Source: Elmis aenea (Eukaryota; Arthropoda; Insecta; Coleoptera; Elmidae). Taken from it: DNA of 64,000 bases. The DNA is taken from the NCBI GenBank assembly GCA_947652605.1, contig OX393579.1, positions 43,778,970 to 43,842,969 on the forward strand, given 5' to 3'. The notes beneath the pieces are model-generated. The model ran no database searches and was not told the DNA's origin. It worked only from the letters and a program-made list of their open reading frames with translations. Positions 10,190 to 21,257 of the stretch are shown here, piece by piece; the stretch's first letter is position 1; each line of letters opens with the position of its first letter. A program made the position numbers and the translations under genes.

Positions 10190-11276
10190 AAAGTACTAAC
10201 GAAATTTTCATAGCACTCTCGATTTCCGAGTTATAACACAAACTTTTTTAAATGGAAGTCATAAATGGTTGTGGCCTCATTAGAAAGGTTTTATTTCAAT
10301 GTTATATAACTCGATACATCTATTTTGAAATTTGCCACAAAAAAAAATTAAAAATAGTCGAAACAATCTAGTGAACTGAGAGAAAATAGAAACGATTATT
10401 GTTTTTTATACTTTCCTCTTGTACTTTCTATTTAAATTAATAAAAATCATTTCAGTGTATCCGTTTCGTTTCGTCATTAAGCAATACACAAGTAGAGTAA
10501 TTTTTTTTTTTTAATGGATACTGAACAAATTTTGTCTGTACAAAAAATTTAAATTAGAAACTTAAATTACCATATAATACTAGTATAAAAACTATTATTT
10601 TACTGAATTAAATGTTCAAAATGGTTACTGTTGGTTTGCCAACACAAGAGATGGTTGCGAAATGCCTTGTATGGCCATAATTACATTACTTTTCAAATCT
10701 TCAATATTATCAGGCTTTTTGGTAAACACCTTATCTTTAAGCGTACCCCACAAAAAAATCAAGTGGTGTTAAATCCGGTGATCTTGCCGGCCATCTCACA
10801 GGGCCATTATTGCGTAAGGTTTTGTTTTTAAAATTTGTAACTGGCTAATAACTGCTACACTAACAATAATAAGAGACAACTCTTAAATGTCACATCGAAA
10901 AAAAAAAAACATCAACACAGGGTAACTCCCATCTATTAGTAGGCAGTGAACATGTAAAATGATTTTTGGTTTTTTAAAGAAAAACTACAAGAGAAAAGTA
11001 TAAGAACCCTTATATCATTGAAACGAAAAAAATTAACCTTTTTAATAAGGCGACAGCCAACTATGACTTCCATTTAAAAAAATGCAAGTTTGTGTTATAA
11101 CTCGGAAATCGAGAGTGCTATGGAAATTTCGTTAACTTATTTAAAAACTACGTAAAAATATCTATAAAAGCCAATTTTTATTTTTGTTCTAGCTCATATG
11201 ATTGCGAAATTATTATAGTTTGAAAAAATCGACCTTTTGCAGTTTTTTCAAAATATTTCAATTGGCATCCTGTATA
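10190..11276. mobile_element. TACAGGG-family foldback with a transposase fragment in its loop
   Basis: The left arm (TAACGAAATTTTCATAGCAC, TCTCGATTTCCGAG and onward) is mirrored at about 11060-11140 by CTCGGAAATCGAGAGTGCTA and TTTCGTTA. The arms also share the block ACTTCCATTTAAAAAA with the foldback at 187-1392. The right end runs on to ATCCTGTATA at 11276; the left terminus has lost that outer part. The loop contains the transposase remnant at 10618-10812. Confidence 0.75.
10618..10812 (-). pseudogene. C-terminal fragment of a Tc1/mariner-like DDE transposase
   Basis: The minus-strand translation gives GPVRWPARSPDLTPLDFFLW, then GTLKDKVFTKKPDNIEDLK and AIQGISQPSLV. The segment PARSPDLTPLDFFLWG is the final DDE-block signature of the IS630/Tc1/mariner transposases abundant in arthropod genomes. 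The segment is only about 60 residues, ends in stops, and lacks the two upstream catalytic Asp blocks. It sits in the loop of a foldback, so it probably marks the parent autonomous transposon of that repeat family. Confidence 0.75.
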
Positions 11277-11550
11277 CAGTGGCGTAGCGAAGGGGGGTAA
11301 GGGGGTAGCAATACCCCGGGCGCCAGTCTTCGGGGGAGCCGCGGACAAAATATTTTTGCGTTTATTGCACTTATTTAAAGCCAGAAAACTAAATAATTTT
11401 AAAATTTGTTCTCTTTATCATTACAGTGTATTTAAATAAATAATACAACATTATTTTACTTAAAACTCACAAACTACATTAAAATATGGACAGGGGGGGT
11501 GCGAAAAAAATACTATGCCCCGGGAGCCATTTACCCTCGCTACGCCACTG
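11277..11550. mobile_element. hAT MITE with perfect 8-base target duplication
   Basis: It begins CAGTGGCGTAGCGAAGG and ends CCTCGCTACGCCACTG, the classic hAT terminus. It is flanked on both sides by CCTGTATA (11269-11276 and 11551-11558). The target is the outer end of the foldback to its left, so it is a nested insertion. No coding capacity. Confidence 0.92.
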
Positions 11551-12267
11551 CCTGTATACTATGCTTTACTTAAAATTACACAGAAAAAATACTCCAATCC
11601 ATTGCTGCAATATACTTGGTGTTCTATACATGGATCAATTTTATTTTTTTATTTTGCGACATTTAATTTTGCGACAAATTATTAATTTTATTGTCTAAAT
11701 TTTAATAATCTGTAAAAGAAAAAAATTGTGTATATCTAAATCGTTTAAACACTTACAGTATTCAACACAAAAACACATATTTAATAATCGCAAAAGTCCC
11801 AACGCACAAACTACACTTTTCATTGCACTGTAAATTAAAATAAAAGTGTTTACACTGCGTTCGTTGTAAAAAAAAAAAAAAAACACTGGTTGCTTAATAT
11901 AATTAACGCTACTATTTTATTTGTTCTAACGATTTTTGTAGAGCTCTGAATTTAATTTACACTAAAATATGAACGACACGTAGATTATTTGTCTTCACTC
12001 TTTATACATCAGCTTATGTACAATTTATTTAAAACAAACACCGCCCTAATCAGTCACATTGCGTTAAAAGAGACAATATCTAAGAAGCATCGTTCGGTGA
12101 AAGATGCGCATGAACAATATACGATCACTGTGTGTCGTATGGGATAGATTGCAGGGCAATTTGATAAGCTGCTAGTTGGTAGTAACATGCAATTTAAAAA
12201 AAAAATAATTGCCAACAGTTACAGATTAGATTTACTTAAACGAACCTGCCATTGTTAAACACAAAAT

Positions 12268-12404
12268 ATACAGGGTGGTTCATGTAGTAGGAGAAACTTT
12301 GAAGGTGAAGGATAGAGCCTGTCTTAGAGCGATTGGACCAATTTGACTCAATCGGGCCGACGTTGAAAACGGTCCGAAATCCGAATTTGATATTACTCCA
12401 CGTA
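12268..12404. mobile_element. Fragment of another TACAGGG-ended element
   Basis: TATACAGGGTGGTTCATGTA opens this short segment, which holds GC-richer sequence (CGGGCCGACGTTGAAAACGG) unlike its surroundings. It is cut by the next element at 12405. The other end of this element was not located. Confidence 0.5.
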
Positions 12405-13866
12405 TACAGGGTGTTCCAGATTACATTTCCAGCATGGGGATCTCGCTTGTTATAAGAGGTACCAGTTTGTTTAAATTAGGAATTATTTCCAAGTATGAGA
12501 GGAGCTACAATCAATTTTTAAAAGTACCAAATTTCTCGTCCTTCAGATGTTATAGCAAAAAAATTTTGCTATATCTTTGTTATTTTATTCATTAGACCCA
12601 TTTTATTAGTACTTTCTAAAGGTTCTTTTTAATGGAGAATGTAACTGTTATTTTAGATTTTTTTTATCACTTACCATTTTTGAGATATTACCCCAATTTC
12701 ATTTTTTGTTATGGGTCGCGAAGTTGGCTATGGAATAGTTAAATGTGCTTTTTTTTCTCTTTTAAATGAGATATTATTTAATATATCTATTTTTATAAAT
12801 AAGTCACAAAATCAAGAAAAATCGTATTTTGCCCATTACTTATCAAGCTATCTATGAAAATAAAAACAAAAACGATTAATTAGATGTCAAATGACAGTTA
12901 CCATTTGTCTGCGGTATAATTTATTAAAATTTTATAGTATTGTCGTGTAATTCGATAGTCTTTGCAGCAAATTTGTTAGCATTTGATTATAGGCTCATTT
13001 ACAATTAAATAAAATATTTATATGTTGAAATGCTACATTCTTTGCCAAAGAAATTGTGTAAAAACAGATAATTCTAATTCCTTATTGATTTTTTTTTGGA
13101 TTTTTGGTTGGTTTCTCGAAAAAACCATATTCTTTTAAGTTATTTTCCAAATTTTTGTAATTACGCACCCTTCGTTGCCTTCTCTCTGGATATATCTCTA
13201 AGTAAATTCGCTCAGCTTCTACACAGTTTTTATGGTAAAGAATATAGCAACTCAACATATCAAATTTTTCGCTTTCTTTTAATGTAGTAATCATTATAAC
13301 AATTACTACAAACACTATAGAATTACTCAACAATAATATAAAATTCTAATAAATGATACCGCAGACAATTGGTAACTGTCATTTGACATTAATTTAATGA
13401 ATTGTTTTTTGTTTTTATTTTATAGATAGCTTGACAAGTGATGGGTAAAATACGATTTTTCTTCATTTTGTGACTTATTTATAAAAATAGATATAGCAAG
13501 TAATATCTCATTTAAAAGAGAAAATAAAGCACATTTAACTATTCCATAGCCAACTTCGCAGCCCATAAGAAAAAATTAAATTAAGGGTAATATCTCGAAA
13601 ATTGTAGGTGTTAAAAATCTACATAAAAAAGTACCTTAAAAAAGTACAGATAAAATAGTCCTAATGTAAGTTACGAGAGAAAAAAGAAATTCGACATTTT
13701 CACACCTTTTGCTAAAACATCTGAAGCACGAGAAATTTTGAACTTTTAAAAATTGGTTGTAGCTCCTCTCATACTAATAAGGAATAATTCATCTAACTTA
13801 AACAAACCTGTATCTCTATAATGGGCTAGATCTCCATGCTGGAAATGTAATTTGGGACACCCTGTA
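12405..13866. mobile_element. TACAGGG foldback, 1.46 kb, with transposase N-terminal remnant
   Basis: The left end TACAGGGTGTTCCAGATTAC and the right end GTAATTTGGGACACCCTGTA form the terminal repeats of arms about 545 bases long (12405-12950 and 13330-13866). Shared internal blocks include GAGAGGAGCTACAATCAATT and its inverse, and GTCAAATGACAGTTACCA and its inverse. The loop of about 380 bases contains the coding remnant at 13082-13294. Thus the repeat family appears to be derived from a DDE transposon. Confidence 0.88.
13082..13294 (-). pseudogene. N-terminal helix-turn-helix fragment of a Tc1/mariner-like transposase
   Basis: From the first ATG the frame reads MITTLKESEKFDMLSCYI, then NCVEAERIYLEIYPERRQRR, NYKNLENNLKEYGFFEKPTK. 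This matches the pattern of the HTH/DUF4817-type N-terminus (EKxDMLxxY, NxxxAxxxYxxxYPxRRxP, FxxLxxNLxxxGxF), which binds the terminal repeats. Nothing of the catalytic domain follows. An upstream in-frame extension without ATG exists. The remnant complements the C-terminal piece at 10618-10812, although the two lie in different elements. Confidence 0.7.
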
Positions 13867-14424
13867 TACAGTACTGAGCAAAAGTATGAAAACAGGAAAA
13901 TATCGAGAATCCTATTGAGTATATTACAATTATAATATTTGGTATATAAATATTATCGTACGTTCCGAATTTAATAAGAGTATTAAAATTGCAACATGGC
14001 CACCGGTTTAACCGGAAACGAACCCCAATTTTGAAATTGTAAATAAAACATCCTGTAAATTTTTATATTTTTGGATTTATCTTTAATTTATCAAGTTATA
14101 CGGCTCTAACGTTGAACGAGGATTTTTTAAACAATATTGAAACAAATTAATGATTTCATGTTACAGTGTGTAAAAAATCTATAACTTTTTCCTGAAAAAT
14201 ATTTGTATACCATCAAGCATAACCCAGTTATTAACGATTTAAAAATTAATGCCCATTTTGATTTTTGTTTACTATCAAGCGTGCCATGGAACTTTTTTAA
14301 ACATTAAAGCATCACTGAATTGATCTCAGAAACGGGAACAATTTTTCTAACTACAACTTTTTTGTAGCTCCTACTGTTTGCGAGATTCCAATAGTGGCCC
14401 TTCTATGTGGACCACCCTGTATAT
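13867..14424. mobile_element. Terminal fragments of TACAGGG-type elements
   Basis: The segment follows the previous element directly and ends TGTGGACCACCCTGTATA with the preceding GTAGCTCCTACTGTTTGCGA and GATTCCAATAGTGGCCC, a diverged copy of the terminus at 100-186. Only one arm is clear, so this is a truncated copy. No coding sequence. Confidence 0.5.
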
Positions 14425-14548
14425 TTGTTTTGTTGGTGTTTTTTATGAACATTACATTTTAATAAAACAAAAAGATTTTTTATTTAACAAATATCCACAA
14501 AATTTTCGCTCACTGTCAAAAATAATATTTAAAAATAATTATTTATAA

Positions 14549-14901
14549 TCTATATAAATAAAAATGAATGTGTTTGTATGTATGTCCTTTATGCATTCCT
14601 ATACCATTCATCCGATTCTGAGCAAATTTGGCACAGACAATCTTTAGGACCATGGGAAAAAGATAGGCTATATAAGAATTCCCAAAAGGTCCAAAAATTC
14701 CCAAAAGATCCAAAATTCACAAAAGATCCAAAATTCACAAAAGTTTTAAAATTCTCAATAGATACAAACATTCTCAATAGATACAAAAATTCCCAAAAGA
14801 TCCTAAATTCTCAAAAGGTCAAAAACGTCCACGGGGCGCGAGCGCGAGTAGTCTGTGATTAATAAAAAAATTCACCGAGCGAAGCCGGGTAACTACGCTA
14901 G
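14549..14901. mobile_element. Non-autonomous Helitron
   Basis: It begins TCTATATAAATAAAAATGAA and ends GGGTAACTACGCTAG, inserted between A and T, which is the 5'-TC...CTAG-3' structure of Helitrons. No RepHel protein is encoded. The interior at about 14680-14820 is a degenerate tandem array of roughly 20-base units of type CAAAAGATCCAAAATTC. The ends resemble widespread insect Helitron families. Confidence 0.85.
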
Positions 14902-17345
14902 TTAAATATAAAGGGTGGCAAAAATTATTTTCATTCAGAGCGTGAAAGAGCTAGATCGGACCCTGTTTTTAATATATTACACCGGGCGTTATTATGCCAA
15001 TCTTCTACAAACAATTATGTTTTTTTAAAGCACTTTGGCTCTGGTTTGCCATAAATTTTAGTTTTTCGTTTAATTGTATTAAAAATTAACGACTTAAAAT
15101 TTCTGAGCCAAAATGTTAGTTTTACAGCTTTTCGTAATTTGTATATTTCTCTCGGTAGGTATATATTTGACAATCCCTAACACGATAACATCAGGAATAA
15201 CATTTTCATCGGGTATTCAGTTATCATTTTATGACATAATTTTTACAGTTATCTTAAACTTTTCACAACAAAATACCTGACCGTATGCAGCATTTTTGAA
15301 CTTACTTTCTAAATTGTATGTTTGGAACTACTGAACAAATACTAAGAATTTTTGGCTTTGTTGTTAAACTAATAAACAATAAGACTAACACAAATTTATA
15401 GTATTTTAGTTGTAAAATATTACAGCTATAAGGTGTTTGAAGAAACTTTTTAGAATGCGATAAAGTATCATAAAAATAGTAGACAGATATTTGTAATCAT
15501 GCTCTCACTAAAATTCAAACTACAATATGCAAAAATGATAATTCAAAAAGTCTTAACGAAAACCAAGTATCGTGTTTTGAACCGTTTTGTACTGAGGCAT
15601 TTACCTTGAGTTACATAAGTTTAATTAATAAGTAATTAATACAAATGAATGAAACTAAATAAGCTTGAATACTGTGAAAATTAAAAACACTGCAATTACT
15701 ATTGTACTATTACTATTAATACAACAAAACAATTTTTTTAATTCGTGACGCTAATATTGTGAAGTAGTTAGTATTTATTACAATGTACATCAGTGGTTTA
15801 TCATTGTGTTTCGCGAAATACTCCTGATACAATAAGCAAGACAGCTAAATTCGTACAACAGAAATTTAATTTTTCTGAATTAATGAACATATTATAATAC
15901 TTTAGACTCCTTAGACAATGAAATAAGTATAAGAATTTGTTTGTTGTTATACAAGAGCCATATTTTTTACACTTTCATTATCATTAAACTATTTTTTGTG
16001 AAATATTTTGAAAATAATACTTTTGATTTATTTCATTATTCAAGAAAAACTTAAGCTACATCAAAAACTTATTGATAAATAACCAAATATTTAAAGTTGT
16101 GAAACACAATATTTTATGCTTATTGATCTTACATTGTTTTCTCACGATTAATTAAAAATAGGAACCATAAATCTGGCTGTAAGTGAAGTATTCAAAATTA
16201 ATTTACAAATATTGTGTCAAAATCTACTTTCTAACTACTTTCTAAACTAAGGTTTCGTAAAAAAGAGAAAACCCAACTAATTTTCCAAAGATATTTGTGA
16301 TGTTCACTAGTCAATAATACTCAAAGATTTTCCACCAAATTTCATAATTAATTTTTAATTTATTTCAGTTCGAATCGTACATTTTCACATCTGCGAAGAT
16401 ATTTTTTACTTCCAGGTATAATTCATTATTTTCAATTATAAAAAAGTTTGATTAAAGTTTTTAATAAACCTATCGCAATATTTCAAAGATATCTTGAATA
16501 TTACAGATTATATCCCAATAATTATAAAACAGTAGGTAAATATTTTCACTCGAAAAAAAAGTTGGGGATAAATACATTATGATTTTCATCTTTTAATTCA
16601 ATTTAACTCCAAAAGACAAACATTCGTTATTTTCTAATTTTGAAAAGTACTACACGGTGATTCAAATTCGAGGGTGACCATGGGGATCTCGCTTATTACT
16701 GCAGATAGAGGGTAGGTTCAAATTTGCTAATTTTTATGCTCATCAATAATATCAAAACAGATTTGAAATATCTTTAAGTGTTTTTGAAAAAATTGAAAAA
16801 AAAACTGAAAAAATTACTTTTCGTTTTTTTTTTAAATTTTTTTTTTAAATCTGTAAAGACTTTTACATGGCCACTTTTTATTTTACTTTTAAAGGTGCCA
16901 TCAATTTTTTGCTGTGCCGATTCTGTTTTGTTTTATAGGTACTAACTTTTTAATTTCTTATGGGCGACAAACTTGATTTATATCTAGTTAGCTAGAACTT
17001 TTTTTCCAATTTTAAAAATGTTTTACATGATTATGTTATTTACATAAACAATGTATTTATTTGGAAAAAAGGTTTCCATTTATTTAACATATACCACTCC
17101 AACGCCTCAAAATATTTTTTTTTCCCCTCTATAATAATAGATACTCAAACAAATTCCGAAAATTGAGAATGCAAATTTAATAGATACTTCAAATTTTTAA
17201 AAACATAGGTAAAATTGTTTTTAATCTGACTTTCTTCAACAAATATAAATTATATATTACACTATGTATATTATTTGCCCCCCAAAATAATCAAATTGCC
17301 CCCCCTGTGGGGCTTACGCCCCACGCTGGAAAATACTGCTTTAGA
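14902..17345. other. A+T-rich stretch without recognised genes
   Basis: No coding or RNA gene could be supported. One arm of a TACAGGG-like terminus lies at about 16660-16700 (GGGTGACCATGGGGATCTCG). A G+C-richer end, TGTGGGGCTTACGCCCCACG at 17308-17327, looks like an old terminal palindrome. The rest is low-complexity A+T sequence. Confidence 0.6.
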
Positions 17346-20300
17346 CTTAGGTAATATAGAGTATGATCAAAATAACAATTAAACAAAACACGAATGAATA
17401 AACAAACGCTTTCTTTCTTTATACAAGTGTTGATTATAAAACTATTTTTAATAAATTTAATAAATTTAAAAATAAATTAATTGATTAGTGAGAATCATCG
17501 ACATTAAAAATGCTCTAGTTCCGTTAGTACCAACATTTCAATAACATTTCAAATTGCAACACACATATACAACACTCAATTTGGACTTAAGCTAAATAAA
17601 CCGCACGTAAAATATTAAAATTAAGTTGTTGAATTCCAAATTTTATATAATTTTTATACATTTAAGTATTATTAAGGCAGCACTGTATTTTATGCACTTA
17701 ACACTACACTGCATAACGTTCTGTGAAAACAATTTTATACCTAACTTACCTTCACAGGTCACAGGAGATATCCTGGTGGGTACCAGCGTGATGTCGGACG
17801 TTGCCTCAACACATTCAACCAACATGACTTTTTTTAATATCAGCAGCGTATATATTTAAAAAAGTACTATATCATAAGCCTATCGTATTTTCAAAATGTG
17901 TACGATAGTGATACAAATTTATACGGAAGGTGGTAAAATTAATGTACTCGCTATAGATCAGGGTTCCCAACCTTTTTCATGCATTTTATGCATAAAAAAT
18001 ATTGTTTTCGATTAAACCCCTTAGAATTTTTATGCTATTTCCCAAGATTTTGCAGAATGGTTCAAGTGAGTTGGTAAAAAAAAAATTGGAATGATCAACA
18101 GTTACAGAACTTCCAAAATGATTGTTACTATCAGTGCTCTTTTTCTTTAAAAAAAAGTCACTGCCGGTACGCAAATGTGTGACTCGTTTTTTGACAAGAA
18201 CACACACAGTATTGTTCTTTCAGAAAACTGCCGATCAGTGGCGTAGGCAAGATGCTTTTATGGGGGGGGGGTTAAAAACAGGAGCGGATCTTTATAGCCA
18301 CTAACAGGGCTTAAGCCCTGGGCCCCCAAGTGTCAAGGGCCAACAAAAATTGAATTATTATCATAAAATTTTAATACTTTTTCATTAACAATGAGCACAT
18401 ATCGTATATTAAAAAAATTGTCAATATTAATAAGGATAATTTATAGTATTATTTGTTTTATTTAAATCAATGTAACATATAAATTCACACCACTACATAA
18501 ATAAATATATTTCAACTCTGATTTTGATGTTAATAAAAATGAATTTTAAACATTCATTTAAAGATTCTTAATCTTACACAAAAAATGGGGCCCCATTGGA
18601 CTTCAATAAGCCCTAGGCCCCGAAAAAGCTAGATCCGCCCCTGCTGGTTACTATTATTACTCTTGTTTGTTTTAAAAAAAATTTAGTGCATAAATATTAA
18701 ATATTAATTAATTATCAATCGCGTTACTAGTGTAACTTTGTTATTATTAGAGTTGAAGAATCGGTGAATGTAGCAAGGCTGGGTGGAATTACTAAGGTAA
18801 TTTAAAAAATCTTTTAAAAAATTGGAGTGCTGCCAACCTTTTCAAAAACTGCAAAAAATCAAAAAACGGTAAATATTTAAACACCAATATTGTTTTACTA
18901 TAGGAGATAAGAAAAAAACAGTTATATAAAGGTAATTTTTATATTATTTTCCTTAGATTTTGACTAAGATACTCATATTTTTTAAGGTAAATGGTAACCG
19001 AAATAAAGATTAAAGTAACATTTTTTTAAATAGCAACCTAAGTTTTTTTCTGCAGCTCTTACATTTGCCTATTTAAGCAAAAACTATTGATACTAATATA
19101 CAACAATGTGTTTTTTTTTTCTCAGCATACATACAATTTAAAAAAAGTATCTTAGGCACAATGTACGTAAAATTATTTAAAAATTACTTATTTGCAACTT
19201 GTAAGATGTTATAATTACCATTATTTGTACCTATTATAATAAAAGTGTTACTTTTTAGTTGTTTGCAGTTTCTCCCAAAGTAGGCAACACTGTTCAATTT
19301 TATTAACGTTATTTTATTCCTTTGAGATTCCATCCAACTTTTTTAATGCTATATAGTTACCCTTGCAATGTGATAATTGCAACTATGTATAAGCAACGGG
19401 GGGCCCAGGGCTTAAGCCCTATTAGTATTAGTCCCTATGTAGATCAGCCCCTAACCAGCACTAATAAAGAATAATGACTAACAAAATGATAAATGATCAG
19501 TGTGCTAATGTACAACAATTGATGTTTCAAGAAATAATTTGTACGAATATCAACTACGCGAATTTGTAACTCGCTAGCAACGTGTGGTGTTTACACTGGT
19601 GTTTAAAAGTTAAGGAATTAGGGTGCAGGTACACTCATTGGTCTAATGTGCTAATGTACAATTGATGTTTCAAGAAATGATTTGTGAACTTTATAAAGGA
19701 TTTGGGTATTTCATTCTTTGTACTATAAAACAGAATTCAAAACATCAGCATTTGAATTACATAGACAAAACTCAAGTCCTTATTTAGGCGAGGCGAAAGA
19801 CATTTTTTAGGTAAACTCGAGACTAAATCGTTTAGTTGATAACCAGTAATATTAATGTTGCAAGTTGCAAACATCTATCACACAAAACATTTAGCATGGA
19901 AAACTTTCAATTGAGAAAGCTCCCAAGTGTTACAATAATGCATCACCAGTAAAAGAAAAGTTAATTTTTTTTTTGCATATGGTAATTTTCTATAGCTGCA
20001 TAAATGATTATTGGCAACAATAATATTATAACTAATCAAACTTCTGTTTCAACTTGTGATTGTTGCATGTTAACGACTAATATTAACAGCGCCAAATGAT
20101 TTCAACTTGAGTATTCTTATTCAGCAACTGGATTTCAAACTACAAATGTTCTATTTAAACCGAATTAATAAGGAAATTAGTCCTTATATAAAAAATATCC
20201 TTATTTTATGGAAAACGATCTATAGGTTATCCAGAATAAGATTTAAAAACAGGTCATTAACACAGTGCTTTTGTTGACGTTTATATTTCCAACATAAATG

Positions 20301-21194
20301 AACTTACAAGCGACACCTTGTGACTAAAAGCATAACTAAATTAATTTTATTCTAGCGGTATTTTAACAACTTCCGCGAAAAACTGAAACTCGTTCTTTGC
20401 ACAATGCACATAATTAACTGTTTCAAGAATTTTATGATAAGCAATAAAGTTTGTAAATGAATTTTGCGTTAAATAATAGATGCAATTAAATCTCAATGAA
20501 ACGAATAAGCTGTAATATTTCTGCATTTGGCATCAATTTCGATTTGGTTCTGTTCTTGGATAATCAATTTTACAGTGGACCATGTAAAGTGTTTACATGA
20601 TTGGTAAAGCGCACAAAGATAGGAACATAAATTATAATGTTTACCAACATTTAGCCCCAATTTATGTCTGCAATAAACTAACACCATCTCTCCAGGCACT
20701 TTATTAATTAAACATTTAACTGTTGTGATAGATATAGGCAGTTTAAAAACTTTCAATTCAATGCTAGAAAATGCACTCTTTAATCCCAAGTTTTTTTTAT
20801 TAAATAAACTGTATTTAAATCAGTAATAAAACTTTTTGTCTAAATAGCAATACTCACGTAAATTTTATTTAGTGGTCCCTTATTTGAACTAATTTATAAA
20901 TATACAATTAGTATACAACAGTTCAACTACATCACTACGTTAAATAAGAAACCAAGTTAAGACAACTTGGTAATTATAATTAGAGTTTCACTCGCACTAA
21001 TTTTCGAAAAAAACACTTCTATGACATCAGATTTGTTTTTAGACTCTTTTGCCACCAAGCAAAACAAAATCACGATTTTGCCGTTAATTATTTTATTACA
21101 TTTTAATAACAAATTTACATTTACATAGTTTGTGGGACTTGTTTGTCAAAAATGTCTATTTGGGTATGCATTCAATTTTTTTATTTAAAAGCAT
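17346..21194. other. Intergenic flank of the zinc-finger cluster
   Basis: From about 17350 (GAGTATGATCAAAATAACAA) and at 20540-20990 the sequence matches the spacers between the zinc-finger genes, for example GGTAAAGCGCACAAAGATAG, ATGCTAGAAAATGCACTC and AACTGTATTTAAATCAGTAA. It is therefore the 3' spacer of gene A, with older duplicated units. A motif CAACAATTGATGTTTCAAGA occurs at about 19516 and again, shortened, at 19655, indicating a small internal duplication. No gene is seen. Confidence 0.65.
18284..19447. mobile_element. hAT-like element with imperfect ends
   Basis: The left end CAGGAGCGGATCTTTATAGC with CAGGGCTTAAGCCCTGGGCC is mirrored at 19395-19447 by GGGCCCAGGGCTTAAGCCCT and GATCAGCCCCTA. 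A further inverted end, CTAGATCCGCCCCTG, lies inside at about 18630-18645, so a shorter derivative or a nested copy is also possible. No target duplication was confirmed. A second hAT-like start (CAGTGGCGTAGGCAAG) lies just upstream at 18235. Confidence 0.5.
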
Positions 21195-21257
21195 TTCTCA
21201 CATGTTTTTTACACCAGTGTGTGTACTCCGGTGAACATTTAAATTCCTGTTTTCACT
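21195..21257 (-). pseudogene. Remnant of the last zinc finger of gene A
   Basis: Beyond the stop of gene A the sequence still reads as the C-terminal end of its paralogues (AAAACAGGAATTTAAATGTT, then CACACACTGGTG and AACATGTGAGAAATGC). About 26 bases that would encode the CDICGKRF part are missing, and an extra A precedes them. Confidence 0.75.
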
